NCBI GenBank assembly: GCA_021399445.1
Contig: JAJTUQ010000003.1
Span: forward strand, 5,332,001 to 5,396,000
Direction: 5' to 3'
Source of the DNA: Xylogone sp. PMI_703
Lineage: Eukaryota; Ascomycota; Leotiomycetes
Length of the DNA stretch: 64,000 nucleotides
The notes under the pieces are model-generated. The model was not told where the DNA came from, searched no databases, and was given only the letters and a program-made list of their open reading frames with translations. The position numbers and the translations under genes are program-made. The first letter of the stretch is position 1; each line of letters starts with the position of its first letter. Below are positions 34,358 to 46,473 of this stretch, in pieces.

Positions 34358-35743
34358 ATGAAGGACCTTGATGTAGTCATTGTCGGCGCCGGTATTGGGG
34401 GGTTAGCCAGCGCCTTGGCTTTGGCCACCGACGGACACCGGGTCAAAGTCCTCGATGGGGTCAAGGAGTTCGCGGAGGTGGGTGAACCTACAATAGCATT
34501 TCAGAGGCCAAGAGCTTCTCGGTAACAATTCGGACAGGTTGGGGCTGGTATCCGTGTACCGCCGAATTCGTCACGGCTTTGTAGGTCCTGGGGCGTGGAT
34601 CTGGATTCTGTCACTAAGCAAGCTGCGAAAGGAATCCGCTTCTCAGACTGGAAAGATAACATCTTACTCAGCATTCCGTATACAGATATGCCATCCAAAT
34701 ATGGCACGTCATATTATATGTTTCATAGGGCAGACTTTGTTGCGGCACTCCTGGCAGCAGCACAGAAAAACAAAAACATTCAAATTCTGACAGAGAGCAA
34801 AGTGGTTGAGTATGATTTCCAGAGGCCTGCTGTAAAAACGGAAGGAGGCACGTGGTACTCTGGAGACTTGATTGTCTCAGCTGAAGGCATAAAATCATCC
34901 ATTAGAGATGCTGTTAATGGCACGCCAATCGAACCTGTCGATACAGGAGATGTTGCCTACCGCATTTTAGTTCCTGCCAAGCCACTTCTTGAAGATCCAG
35001 ATACCCGTCACCTAGTTGAAAATCCATGGGCAATTCATTGGCTGGGCCCTGAAGGACATGCGGTTGGCTATCCACTACGCAATGGTGAGTTATACAACAT
35101 CATCATCGATATAACGCATGCGACCGATTGCGGCCAGTCCATTGGCAAGGATGAATGGAAAAAGCAAGCCGACAACGCCGAGCTCGTTGAGAGATTCAAG
35201 GACTGGTGCACACCGGTACGTAAACTCTGCGGCTTAACGGGGGAGTATTTAAAATGGAAGCTAGTCGATTTCCCTACTCCCCTAAAGCGATGGAGTCATC
35301 CCGATGGGAAGGTGGTTCTACTAGGCGACTCTTGTCATCCCATGATGCCTTATCTGGCCCAAGGGGCTGCACAGTCTATTGAAGATGCAGCAACACTTCG
35401 TGCTGCGCTCGCCTTGTATGACAATCTTCCCCAGGCTTTCGAGGTGTATCAGAAACAGAGAGCTCCAAGAGCGCAATATATCGCCAAGAATACTCGTGTG
35501 CTTCAAGAATGGCTTCATCTGTATGATGGCCCTGCTCGGAATCTCCGCGATGAAATGATGAAGCATGATAACGAAGAAAATCCTATTTTCTGGGGATATA
35601 CGCCCCGGAAAGATTGGCTATTCAGCTACGATGCCGGTACTATCCATGATGATGAAGGCAACCGCATTCCAGCCCTACCCCCTACTCCACCGCCTGAAGC
35701 CTCGGTATATCTAAACACGCAGGGAGACTCAGCTAAGCTCTAA
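34358..35743 (+). CDS. FAD-dependent aromatic monooxygenase, salicylate hydroxylase-like
   Basis: Two exons (34358-34477, 34538-35743; intron 60 bases) encode 441 residues. The N-terminus has the Rossmann FAD fingerprint VIVGAGIGGLASALAL. A DG-type motif (LIVSAEGIKSSIR) and the second FAD motif GDSCHPMMPYLAQGAAQSIEDA follow, all typical of the PHBH/salicylate-hydroxylase group of NAD(P)H-dependent single-component hydroxylases. The usual D of the DG motif is replaced by E (AEGIKS). The likely substrate is a small hydroxylated aromatic or heteroaromatic acid, but it cannot be deduced. A second, diverged member of the same family lies at 50713-52260. Confidence 0.9.
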
Positions 35744-36102
35744 ATATCATCCCGCCTACATTAATAGATCATAATTATATAGATGAGCGAGTTATACATG
35801 GATCATATAACTCGAAGAATATATTATACTACAAACACTCTGCTAGGATGAGTATATGTTATGCATTCAATGTCGATTGGTCGATGGATAAGCCCCTTGA
35901 TCAGTGCACCTCTTGAAGGTAGTTTTCGGATTACGATTCAAACCTTATGAAGAGCAGATGAGAGTGTACTTTTAGGTCATTTTCACCAAAAACTGACGTA
36001 GTAGATCCGCCTTTAAAACCCTCGATTCTATTATAACTCTACAGCTAGCAATCCGACCTACCTAGGCTCTATAAATCCATTGACTCCAGTATAGGAATTC
36101 TC
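35744..36102. other. Convergent intergenic region
   Basis: Shared 3' flank of the FAD monooxygenase (plus) and oxalate decarboxylase (minus). AT-rich, nothing recognised. Confidence 0.5.
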
Positions 36103-37811
36103 TCAGTTGCCATCTTGAGCCGCAACAAGAACTTGCTTCTCTGTCTTGAACGTCTTCACCACATCTTCCGTCACATTAAGTACCTGCGCAACGATATCAG
36201 GAGTAGTTAAGGCCAAGAACTGCTGCAACGTGACTTCCTCTACGGTATCAGCGTGGAAGACCTCAAGGAAGATTAGTTCTTCAGTATCAGACATATTTTC
36301 AATGTAATGACCTAGTCGTGAATATTAGCTAAGGACTGTAAGAAGAAGGGGGATACTCACCAGTATTAGCAGGGAAAACACCTGTATCTCCTGGGTGGAA
36401 ATCGAATGTGCGAGCATTGCTGCTTCCAAGCCAGCAAGTTGCTCTGGCGTGGCCAGTTTGGAAATAGAGCCATTCCGCTCCCTATGTAAAAGCCCTGTTA
36501 GCTCGATGTGGTAACAATTTAAGAAAGAGAAAGCGAGTGCTTAAACTTTTACTCACATTGGGGTGCCAGTGAAGCTCCCGTAATGCACGAGGCTTAAGAA
36601 AATTGATCTGGGCCACAATATTCTTCGACAGTGGAAACACCGATGTATCAACTATCTTGTACACACCACCACCTCCCGGTGCCACAGTTGCATTCATCTT
36701 CGACCCAGCGAAGTAGGGAGATTGCGCTGTACCTTCAAGGTTTCCATACGGATGGACCTCCGAGCTATTGGAAACAGTTCCTTTATTTAACGTTCCAAAG
36801 GGATTGGGAATATTCTTGAACTCAGTATTGTTCAGTGGAAGACCAAAATTCTTGGCGATCACCTCTGGAGGAGTGTGGCGTATCCAGTTATCCAGCTCGA
36901 ATGTGACGCCGACGTCTGAGAAGGCACCGTCATCAAATACGAGAAGGAGCTCATTTGAATCTTCAAGTCCTTGGAAGGCGTGGGGGTTTCCCTTGGGAAA
37001 GTACCAGAAGTCTCCGGGCTCTGCCTTGAATTGCTGGTTTCGGCCTTTGTAGTCAAGATAGGAGCCAAGAAAGCTGCCATTGAAGACGTATGCCCATTCG
37101 TCCTATTAAATAGTTAGGGCACCCTGAGGGCGAAAGATTCTTTTTGAGAGCCAACAGTGATTGTAACTTACGGTATTATGCCAATGCATCTGCCGAATAG
37201 CTCCTTTTTCGAGATGAACTTGAGCACCAGCAAAGTCCTCACTGGGAGGGAGGTCCGTAACAAGCTTTCATGAACAGGTAAGAAAACCACGTACTAGTAA
37301 ACTGTTTGACTCATTGCTCACCTGCTCTCTAAGCCAGCCTCCGGGAAATAGCAGGCTGTTTGACAGAGCCATAGGCCACTTGAGGTTGGGAACTGTGCCC
37401 GCATCCGTCAAAGGGGGAGCAACTGCATCTGGGTTTTGTCGTTCCTCTTCTATATCTGCGCCCTCTGAATAATTGTTAGGACCCTCCACTACTCAATATC
37501 TGGAGGAAAACTACCATACCAGTTTCAGGACCGCCTAAGCCGTCTCTAGATGGCTCGGGGATCCATGCAGAAGTGTGTGACGGCACAGGTACTTGTCGCT
37601 TAACCACCACAAGGTCTCCATTCTCATCTGTTCTAAGATGGTTTGTTGTCCTCTTTGCCCATTCTGGGAGATTTCTGGCCCGGGAATTGTCACTGGATTG
37701 AGACACTTGACTATCTACGCTCTTTTGGTCTTGACCAACGTTGCGGCGAACCGTCCCTGCCACGACGGCAGGATAACATAAGGGTAGAAGGGCGATCAGA
37801 TTGAGCTTCAT
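36103..37811 (-). CDS. Oxalate decarboxylase, bicupin, secreted
   Basis: Mn-dependent conversion of oxalate to formate and CO2. Six exons (37811-37520, 37464-37322, 37264-37172, 37102-36557, 36481-36361, 36311-36103) give 467 residues, the usual fungal length. Signal peptide about residues 1-19. Cupin 1 has IRQMHWHNTDEWAYV and FPKGNPHAFQGL; cupin 2 has LRELHWHPNGAEWLYF and the HYIENMSD segment. Both HxH...E...H metal sets are present. The first intron is 55 bases, using the CCTAAC branch and TTCAG acceptor at 37465; a 31-base alternative breaks the frame. Secretion suggests control of external oxalate and pH. Divergent from the DUF7726-like gene. Confidence 0.95.
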
Positions 37812-39360
37812 GATGGGCTATCTTAGGACTATTCAGAAGTGATCTTGATGTTGAACTGAAGATTTGAAGAAGGACAAAACCGAGTCTTTTATATCTCCAT
37901 GCCATTCCTCAGGCCAGAGATTTGTACTTCGTAGAGCATGGTGAATAACTATTCACGACGAGCTAGCACAATCAAAGTAATTCAATTCTTCCAACCAACA
38001 ACCTTGTCGATGCGAGATTGTATGCTCCATTCAGTATTACGTATCTCAATAATATGATGCATCAATTCTCTCTCGCACGGGTGGATAGTCAAAAGCTTAT
38101 TTGGGGTGAGAGTTATGCTTTAATAGGTTAGTTAATAAGCCGTATGCATGTAATTTACTACGAGTTACTTTTAAGCCTTATTGCTCAGATACAACCCTAC
38201 GCTTCGCATCCGTGTCAACCCTCGCTATGCAGCAAAGGGGTGCGGAGTGTGGCAAGTGGAGATGTTAAGCCTCGGATACGGAGGCTTACTTTTCATGAAC
38301 ATGCGTGGGTTGATTTAGGGCGTCAGTGTAAACCGGGGGATATTAAGACTTGGTACACAATACTCATTCAAGTATACGTTACATAAGAATAAACGCAAAG
38401 AAATCTTACATGCTATTACATGGCTTGCTTTATTGATACTGTTAGACGTTCTGGTAACTTGTATTTTAGCAATTAATATAGAGATTTATTGATTTGCTAG
38501 AAATAGAGTCATAATTTATTTTAGTTATATTAAATTAAATCTTATGATATTTTACTGCTTCGGCATCATTACCACGCCACGGCCTGAAGAAAAGTAATTT
38601 AGCGCAAGCTCTCGTTGCTATGGGTATCTCGATATACAGTAGTTGAGGTTGATGTGGTGGACGGTTGTATACATCCGTAAGAACATGCATGATGTCATTG
38701 ATGGTCTAGAAACCCTTGAGGAGGCAAAGTTGACGACGAATGCGCCTGCAGTGTTACAGGAGTGTGATGCAGCACCATCGCATGACCATTCACTTCTCTT
38801 GTTATGGCAATATTCTGGAACTCTGCAACCATCCTCACTTTTAAGATGCATGCGAAGAGCGGTGCATTTTCCAGGGTGAATTACGGAGGTATTCAGATGC
38901 CAAATGCGGTATTTACTACTAATGTTGCACTGCAGCTATTCGACCCCTTGTAATCTCACTCGAAGCTGAGTTTCCACGAGCACCTCTTGGTCACACCTGA
39001 ATGATAATGTCTTCCAACATGGAGATTACATAGAATAGAACAGAATTTCCAATAAATTTAACTTTTAAGCAGCACAATTTTATGCAAAATGCCCCGGAAT
39101 TTGCACATGGAGTCTAGTTGCCGTCCCATACAGCTTGGAACGCGTGTCGCGTCACCCTCGAACACACAGACTCAACAGATCAACAGATAAACAGAATCAT
39201 TGGAAACCTTTAGAATCACCATCTGACACCCGAAGAACCTACCAAGACTCTTCATTTATTCAGCTACTTACCCTTAGTTTATTAACACACTACATCTGCA
39301 TCTGCATCTGCATCTGTTAAACTGCCTTAACTTGTCACTCGAAAGAGAGAAACATCTACC
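37812..39360. other. Divergent intergenic region, oxalate decarboxylase / DUF7726-like gene
   Basis: 1.5 kb with no supported gene. The stretch at 38450-38580 is strongly AT-rich. A short hexamer repeat near 39300 is listed separately. Confidence 0.5.
39293..39316 (+). repeat. (CATCTG)4 microsatellite in the 5' leader
   Basis: Four perfect tandem CATCTG units lie 45 bases upstream of the ATG at 39361, probably inside the 5' untranslated leader. Confidence 0.9.
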
Positions 39361-40116
39361 ATGTCTGCTAAACGCAAATCCGACGCGATCGAAATCGACA
39401 GCGATGACGACAGACTTTCCAGGGTCACGGATAACTGCGACCAAGTCCGACGCAAGATTAGAGCTTTCCTCAATGCCGGCGAGATGAAGGTCGGCGAGTT
39501 CCAAAAGGCCCTCGGTGTAAGCAGCAACGCCTATTCTCGATTCATGGGTCAAAAGGGGCCATACAACGGCAATGGCAGCGATACCTATATGCAAGCACAC
39601 ATATTCTTCAAGAAACGCGAACTGCAAGGAATCCAGATCCCCAAGAAGAAAGCCAAGAAAGAAGAAGAGTCGGCAATGAGCAATGTCTCCGCCATTCGCC
39701 TTGAAGGGGAGGATACCGTCAGCGTCCCTGTCTACGAGTCCTGCGACGAAGTTCGAAAGAAGATCAGTGCGTACCTCCGCAAAGATGGGATCACACAGGC
39801 GGGGTTCTTGAGAGAGATTGCGAAGACATACCCCGATGGCAGAAAGATCCAGTCGAAAGTGTTGAACGACTTCCTCGGAAAGCGTGGCGCGACCGCAGGC
39901 AATACAAGTTCAGTGTTCTATGCGGCTTACGTCTTCTTCGAGAAGCTGCGTATTGCAGAGAACAAGCCCAAGTCCAAACACCGTCTTGAGATGGAGGACA
40001 TCCATCCAGGTGGAATGGACACAAAGAATAGACACGATAGAGGGTACCTATGCCTGGCTGGGGAGGTTCCATACGAGGACAAGTATGGCAGGGTGCATAT
40101 CGCTCGCAAGTTCTGA
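39361..40116 (+). CDS. DUF7726-like protein with two tandem domains
   Basis: An intronless 251-residue protein. Two related units are visible: residues 26-85 (CDQVRRKIRAFL ... GVSSNAYSRFMGQKG ... AHIFFKKRE) and residues 127-195 (CDEVRKKISAYL ... SKVLNDFLGKRG ... AYVFFEKLR). Each begins with a Cys-Asp and a basic helix and ends in a YVFFEK-type helix. They flank a lysine-rich linker (IPKKKAKKEEE) that could be a nuclear signal. This matches a widespread, uncharacterised fungal family I recall as DUF7726. The helix arrangement is compatible with a small DNA-binding fold, which is inference. No catalytic motif. Confidence 0.85.
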   Translation: MSAKRKSDAIEIDSDDDRLSRVTDNCDQVRRKIRAFLNAGEMKVGEFQKALGVSSNAYSRFMGQKGPYNGNGSDTYMQAHIFFKKRELQGIQIPKKKAKKEEESAMSNVSAIRLEGEDTVSVPVYESCDEVRKKISAYLRKDGITQAGFLREIAKTYPDGRKIQSKVLNDFLGKRGATAGNTSSVFYAAYVFFEKLRIAENKPKSKHRLEMEDIHPGGMDTKNRHDRGYLCLAGEVPYEDKYGRVHIARKF

Positions 40117-41800
40117 TCTTGTATAACATGTTTTTTTTTCTCGGCGCCTCAATATGTTGGGATTCTTTTTGCGGGGTGTTTGGTTTTGGAAATGGGACTG
40201 AAAACTTAGAATGTCTTCTCGCGAAGTTGAAGCTCTGTCTACGCAAGGTTACTGTATTATACTGAGATAGATGTGTACTACTATTGTATGAATATTGACT
40301 ATTTTCTACAACTCTTGCTACGTCTCCCTTTCTCCCTTTCCTGTCTTGACACTTCTGGTCAATGGTTCACTAAGCCAGCTGGCTAAGCCGTGAAAGTTGC
40401 GGCAAGACCCACCCCTGAAAATACTGCACAGCATGTACGGAGTGGTGTTGTTAATCTTAGTGCTTATGCTTATTTCCACATGTCGTGCAAGAACTCCAAA
40501 GTACGTCATAAATAACTCGTTCTTGCTCCCTCCTGCATAAAAAGCATATTATGACCTTGTGTATGTCCGTAGACACACTACTCTGATCCTCCACGGCACA
40601 ACAATCTCGGCTCGGGCCAGGATTAATCGGCTTCACTATCCTCCGTGTGGGTCAACGTCCTCCAAATGTGTCTGACAGTCTCGAGCCTGCAGTAGTTGAT
40701 CTTGCGCCGTCCCGTTGAATACATAGAAATAGTCCTTCTATAGCAAAATTAAGGAAAGAGAGGAGGTAAGAAAAAAAATAGGTGGAAAAAAGGTGCAAAA
40801 AACATACAACAGAGGGGATTCGCTGGTCGTCACCGACCCAACTACTAGACCTCCGATCTGAGGCTTATGTATGGCAGAGCGGACGGGATGCCCAGTTTTC
40901 CTCAGTCTATGGTCGTATGTGACAGCTTTGGGTTAAAAGATTATTATATAGGTATACACAATGGAAGACATTAACATTAACATTGACGATTGACAGCTGC
41001 TCGTCTCGGACTACAGTTTGCTATCCATTAGCACTTTGTCAAATCATACTATTTTAATTTTATATTCATATGCTAGATATACACCGATTTTTTAAGCTTG
41101 AGATTGAGCAACCTTGACTACATCGTTTTCCTTTCCGCTCTATGAAGTCCGGCAATAACAAAGGAAACGATTCCGCCTTTCCCTTCCTGCTCCGAAGGCC
41201 AACATCACAAGCCTATAGTAGTTGACTCTTTCTGAGTCTTTATTATTATTATTATTCAAATTCAACCAAGTGTGTTGATAGCGAAGAATGAGAAAGGATA
41301 AGTAAAGATTTAAGCTTTTTCTCCGGACAACCACGGGATTCGACAGCCGGCTCCGAGTCCACGAAATGCGGATTACGTGTAATATCATAAGTAATCATCC
41401 CAAATCACACAATAGGACTATCTCAAAAGGCCAAGACTGAAGAATCAACGGCCACAGGTATTTCATCGAATTGGTTGGTTGGGGTACGCGAGCCATCGAT
41501 ACATCCTTCAAAATCAGTACCTATCAATTGTCTCTAGGCCAAAACGTAAACATCATCTTGACCGTGATTGTTTGCAATCGATATTGATAGCAGCCATCAC
41601 AAATCGGTTCCGGATTTTGATATGTTGAGGAGGTTTTCGTAAAGCCCTTCACGGTCCCCCGTGGTTTGCCGACCCCACATCTGTAAGCTATATGTCCATC
41701 TTCAGGATAGTATATGAAATATATAAATAGCATTGGTAAACCATATTAGTTGATTGTGGAGAGAGGAATAGATATAGTCTCTATTGATAACATCACTACA
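40117..41800. other. Intergenic, no supported gene
   Basis: 1.7 kb separating two plus-strand genes. Contains a short ATT run near 41240-41256 and purine-rich tracts near 40760-40800. Its right end is the SDR promoter. Confidence 0.5.
41722..41729 (+). promoter_or_regulatory. Candidate TATA box of the SDR at 41801
   Basis: TATAAATA lies about 75 bases before the ATG at 41801. Confidence 0.4.
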
Positions 41801-42863
41801 ATGACTTCCCTCAAGGCGGCAGACCTATTCCATGTCAACGGACTGGTTGCAGTTGTAACTGGAGGAGGTAGTGGTAAGCAAAATTATTGGACAAATCCTC
41901 TCTGAGCAATATCAAAGTACTAGTACTTCAAACTAATGAGAAGTCTTCTTTTTAGGAATTGGCAGCTATATTGCATGTGCCTTGGCCGCTAATGGTGCTA
42001 AAAGAGTGTTCATAACCGGACGACGTCTAGATAAACTCCAATATGTAGCTAACAAAGTATGTTGTATACATAGATAAACTATGAGGCCTTATATTGACTA
42101 TCTATTTCGTAGTATCCTGATATTATCAAACCACTTCAAGGAGACGTTACAAGCAAGGAAGATTTGATCCGCTTAGCTGGTGAAGTGCGTGCAGATACTC
42201 CCTACATCAACCTTCTTGTCGCCAATGCCGGGGTCAACGACAGATCAGCCCTCGAGATGGGTGAAAATCCTACACTGGAAATATTTCAGGACTTTCTCTG
42301 CGGCCTACCCCGAGAGGACTGGAGCCGGGTCTTGGATGTGAACGTCACATCTGCAGTTTACTCCGTTGCTCATTTCCTGGATCTGTTAAAAGCTGGCAAC
42401 GATGCCAAGAACGTCCCTTATTCTAGCCAGGTTATTGCCACGAGTGCCATTGGGGCTTTTATTAGATCTACGCCACCAGGAGGATTTGCCTATGTTGCTA
42501 GCAAGGCTGCGATAACGCATGTCTTCAAGACCTTAGCTACCATGATGGCGCCTTATAAAATTCGATCTAATATCATTTGCCCCGGTTGTATGAGAATCCA
42601 CCTATAACTCGTTAACTATATAATTATTACTGATACACGTTGATTTAGTATACCATTCTGAAATGGCGGATCCCATAATTGATAGTATTCAACAGAGTGG
42701 TGGGGATGCGATAACGAAACTCATACCTGAGGGTCGTGTAGGAACTATAGAGGATATGACAGGTGTGATACTCTTTCTGGCATCGAAGGCGGGGTCATTT
42801 TGCTCTGGTAATGTTTTAGTTAGTGATGGAGGTACTATGTCTCTGGAGCCAGCAACATATTAA
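41801..42863 (+). CDS. Short-chain dehydrogenase/reductase
   Basis: Classical SDR oxidoreductase using NAD(P)H. Four exons (41801-41873, 41956-42056, 42113-42587, 42649-42863) give 287 residues. The cofactor motif TGGGSGIG is at residues 20-27, LVANAGV at 93-99, catalytic Ser169 in ATSAIG, and Tyr185/Lys189 in YVASKAA. The third intron donor was set at GTATGAG because this yields CPGLYHSEM, the usual post-active-site segment. Residues 101-127 are an insertion longer than in most SDRs. Substrate unknown. First gene of the oxidoreductase-rich run that extends to 63.8 kb. Confidence 0.92.
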
Positions 42864-44078
42864 AGATTCTGATCATAAAAATTCTAAATCAAATTCACGA
42901 CCCCCTCAGATATGCTCTACATTCTGGAAAAACTAATCTACACATTCCTTTGAATAGAGTTCGGTGATTGCCCGGCGTATAAGTCTAGCTTGCCCAATAC
43001 AGCTTGAGAAGCATTCATAATCTGATCGGATCTGTCTGCGCCAATAACTTCCAGATTGTAGAAGACATACAGGTCTCGGTGCTCTAAGTTGAGTTGCGTC
43101 GTGGGAATCGATAAAGCAATTCATAGATCATTCATAGTGCCTCGAGGAAAGTATCATTTGAGATGATTCGCTCTTACAAGTCAACAGCTTTTGCCATGAA
43201 TATTATGCATGTGTCACCGAAATCTTAGGTTATTAATACCTTATATCTGATAATCATCAAAAATAAGAGTGAAAGATGTGGAAGAATTGTAGCATTTGTC
43301 TTAAGCATCCCTGGTCAGGTCATAGAACACACCAGGCTCTGCGGATTGATATGGTCTGGCGTTCTCTACTAGCTCATCCGGCTCGACTGCTCTTCTATTA
43401 GCAAGAGTTTTATGATATGTGGCTTATTTATTTGTTTTTTTTTACCAAGGCTCCTCTTTTTGGATTTCAGGTGCTGATTGATGTGCCATTCGGCAAGGTC
43501 AGAATGGTCTACCCACTCCCCGGCCCACCACGCCTTAGAACTCTTCACCCACTCTTTTAATTTATTCTGTATTTCTATCTTTTCCTCAATAGAAGGCCGC
43601 GATGATTGTATAACTGCAGATAAAAACTTATATCGTTCTGCCTAAGGACTACTACGTTAGAATTTCAGCTATATTACTTGGGCTGTTCAGTCACAAAATT
43701 GCCTTACAAGAAAAGTCCTCCAATAACCGTAAGCAAAACGTGGATCATTCCACTGCTCATTTCCAGTGATTCTTACCGTTTCCTCTCGGGCCTCGGAAAC
43801 TGGGGCTGACAGCTTAACCATCGTTGACTGCCATACAATGGGGAAGTTTATGATAAGCTTGAGAAACTGAGAGGTCGGTAAGAGAAGCTGGATTCGCTTC
43901 ACAAACCAATGCGTGTAGTACGCACGAGGTTACCATGTGTATGATAGGCTGATAGTACTTTACATGGCCTTGCACTCTCGAGTTAGAATCCCACGGAAAA
44001 GTGTTCCAAAACTATAGCCTTCAGGTGCTAAACCTTGATATTTCAAGATGCTGCCATTAATTGCTAGCTTCTAGTGTC
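42864..44078. other. Intergenic with one possible gene relic
   Basis: Between the SDR (plus) and the aldehyde dehydrogenase (minus). Apart from the relic at 43371-43917, no supported feature; AT-rich. Confidence 0.45.
43371..43917 (-). pseudogene. Possible relic or 5'-truncated gene fragment
   Basis: Two minus-strand pieces join across a plausible intron (donor CTT/GTAAGG, acceptor CCTTAG). They read through HWFVKRIQLLLPTSQF, NDPRFAYGYWRTFLAERYKF and SKAWWAGEWVDHSDLAEWH to a stop at 43371, about 160 residues. No good ATG exists; a TAA lies immediately upstream near 43917. Composition looks like real protein, but I cannot name the family. Probably the 3' end of a lost gene. Confidence 0.3.
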
Positions 44079-45754
44079 TTAAATACCAACAGTGATGGCT
44101 TTGGTGTCTAAATACTCTTCAAGTGCAGCAATACCCCCTTCTCTCCCTAGCCCACTCTCTCGTACACCTCCGAACGGCATCTCGGCAGCACTCACAAGCC
44201 CGACACGAACACCCACCATGCCAACGTTTAAAGCCTCACTCACTCTCCATAAGCGGGAAATGTCTTTGGTATAAAAATAAGCAGCCAACCCAACATTCGA
44301 GTCATTAGCCAGTTTGATAGCTTCCTCTTCTGTCTCAAATGGGACTAAGAAAGCCACTGGGCCGAATGTCTCCTCCTTCAGAAATTTCATGTTACTACCC
44401 TTGGAGCCGATAACAATAGTAGGTGGGAAGAAGTTTGGACCTTTATGTTTCGCAGCCCCTTTCCCACCTGAATACAACTTAGCTCCGAGTTTTAGTGCGT
44501 CCTGCAGATGGTTTTCAACTTTTCTGATACCCGGCCCGTCGTAAAGAGGACCGAAATTAACTTTCTTATCCCAGACGGAGCCATAGGTGAAAGTCTTTTC
44601 CAGGTTACGGTTTAACGATTCTGCAACCTGGTCAAGGATTGAGGAATGTACAAGAACTCGGTTTGCGCAAACACAAGTTTGACCGCTCGAGCGGAATTTC
44701 GATGTGATTAAGCCTATTTCGTATGTCTGTCAGAGATACAAGTTATATACTATTGTTATCTTTGCTTTACTCACCTTTCACTGCTTCTTCAATATCCGCA
44801 TCCTCGAATATAATAAATGGGGCATTCCCCCCTAATTCCAAACTTGTCTTCTTGATTGTCTTAGCGCATTCGGTGTTCAAATATTTGCCCACCGGTGTTG
44901 AGCCTGTGAAGCTAAGGTGTTTGACTAATTCATTATGGCATAGCTCATCGCCGACTCCTGGAGTTAATTCACGGCTCGTAGTGACTACGTTGAATACTCC
45001 CGGAGGTCCACCCGCTCTTTCGAAGAGCTTAGCTAGCGCAATAGCACAAAGTGGTGTTTCTGGCGCAGGTTTACAAACAACAGTATTTCCTGCGGCGATA
45101 GCAGCACCTACTTTCCTTGTAACCATGGCGACTGGAGAATTCCATGGCGTGATGGCGGCTACTACTCCTTGTGGTTGTCGAATCGTAAAGACGCGATTGT
45201 TACCACGTGCTGCTGGAATTGTTTCACCGAATGTACGTTCGATTGCGCCCTCGAACCAGTCGAGGAAGTCAATCCCATACTGAACAGTAACAAGGGATTC
45301 GGTATATGGTTTGCCTAATTCAAGAGTACAAATTGCTGCCAGGTCTTCATTGTTTGCCTTGATCAAGTCTGCCCAACGCCTGATGAGCCATCTCCTTTGA
45401 CGATGTGGGGTTTTCTTATATGTCTCAAATGCTTCTTGAGCAGACTCAATAGCTAATCTCGTATCACTGCCGTCTAGGTCCGCAATTTGGCATATCTCAA
45501 CGTCGTCTTCAGGATCTAGAAGTTAAGGTTAGACTTTGCGGGGCAAGCTTAAATGAAGAGATTTGGAGATTTTATACCTAAAAGGGCAAATGTTTTGCCA
45601 GACTTAGCATTTACCCATTGGCCACCAATGAATGCGCGAGTATCCAACAGAGAGAGGTCTTTAAACTGTAGATGAGTAAGCATTGATTGTGTCTATATAT
45701 TAGTTGACTCCTGATTACCTGGTAAGGAATTGACTTCTTCAAAATTGACGCCAT
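44079..45754 (-). CDS. NAD(P)-dependent aldehyde dehydrogenase, succinate-semialdehyde type
   Basis: Oxidises an aldehyde to the acid. Four exons (45754-45719, 45665-45578, 45515-44775, 44713-44079) give 499 residues, the standard family length. Motifs: TPWNSPVAMVTRKVGAAIAAGNTVVCKP for substrate/cofactor binding, FTGSTPVG, general base Glu268 in LELGGNAP, nucleophile Cys302 in SSGQTCVCANR, EETFGPVA and the C-terminal SGLGREGG. The overall pattern is that of succinate-semialdehyde dehydrogenase (GabD-like). Relatives with this signature also act on other small aldehydes, so in this oxygenase-rich context the substrate may be a cluster intermediate. Confidence 0.93.
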
Positions 45755-46473
45755 TATATATTAGTTTGTACCACAAATAATAATTGAAACTTTATTGAAG
45801 AGTTACTTGTATATGTACCCCTCACTTGAGGTTATATATGCTTTCACATCGCCCTGCCCCTCCACAAGCTCTTTCACGGAGAGTTTTCGTCCACAACGAA
45901 CGCAATTGCACTATTGTACCCTGGATTATGATTGGCTGGGAATTAGGAGGGCGAAAAAGTAGGGGGGTTTCCATTTATTGGGGGTACCAAGTGGTAATGT
46001 ACTCAATTATTCTGCCCAGTGTCGTTGGGTTCAATGGTACTTCGGAGAGTCACTCTCCGCACTGCGTGTCGTGTGCCCCCATCATTGGGTTGACGTAATT
46101 GCGAAGCTCCCTGAAATACTTTCGGTGGTAATGGTGTACACTAAGCGACTTCGAAATTGTATAGAAGTAGTGACACGGAGGTGTTAATGGTCAATGCTAG
46201 CATATAATGCTCTTAGGAGTAGCAAATGAGTTATAAGCTGGATAACCTCAATCGGTTTGAAGTAAGAAGCAACTGGTTGGCGGTATTGGGTTATGATAAA
46301 ACAATGAGAAGAATAGGCTCAAACCTGACCAAGCTTCTAAATTCCTAGGATACGCATCTAGGTTCCATACAATAGTTTGGTCCACATCAAGACCCTGCAT
46401 ATAAGTTATCGCTGGAAAAGTAAGTGAGAAAATAGCTAAGCAGCCGTCATTATCATTACCATCTATTGCATAA
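45755..46473. other. Intergenic, no supported gene
   Basis: Promoter of the aldehyde dehydrogenase and 3' flank of the Zn2Cys6 factor. Nothing else recognised. Confidence 0.5.

Noticed and set aside
37489..37519. 31-base intron in the oxalate decarboxylase gene
   Set aside because: Too short for this fungus. The acceptor at 37465 gives a 55-base intron with a CCTAAC branch point and the correct frame.
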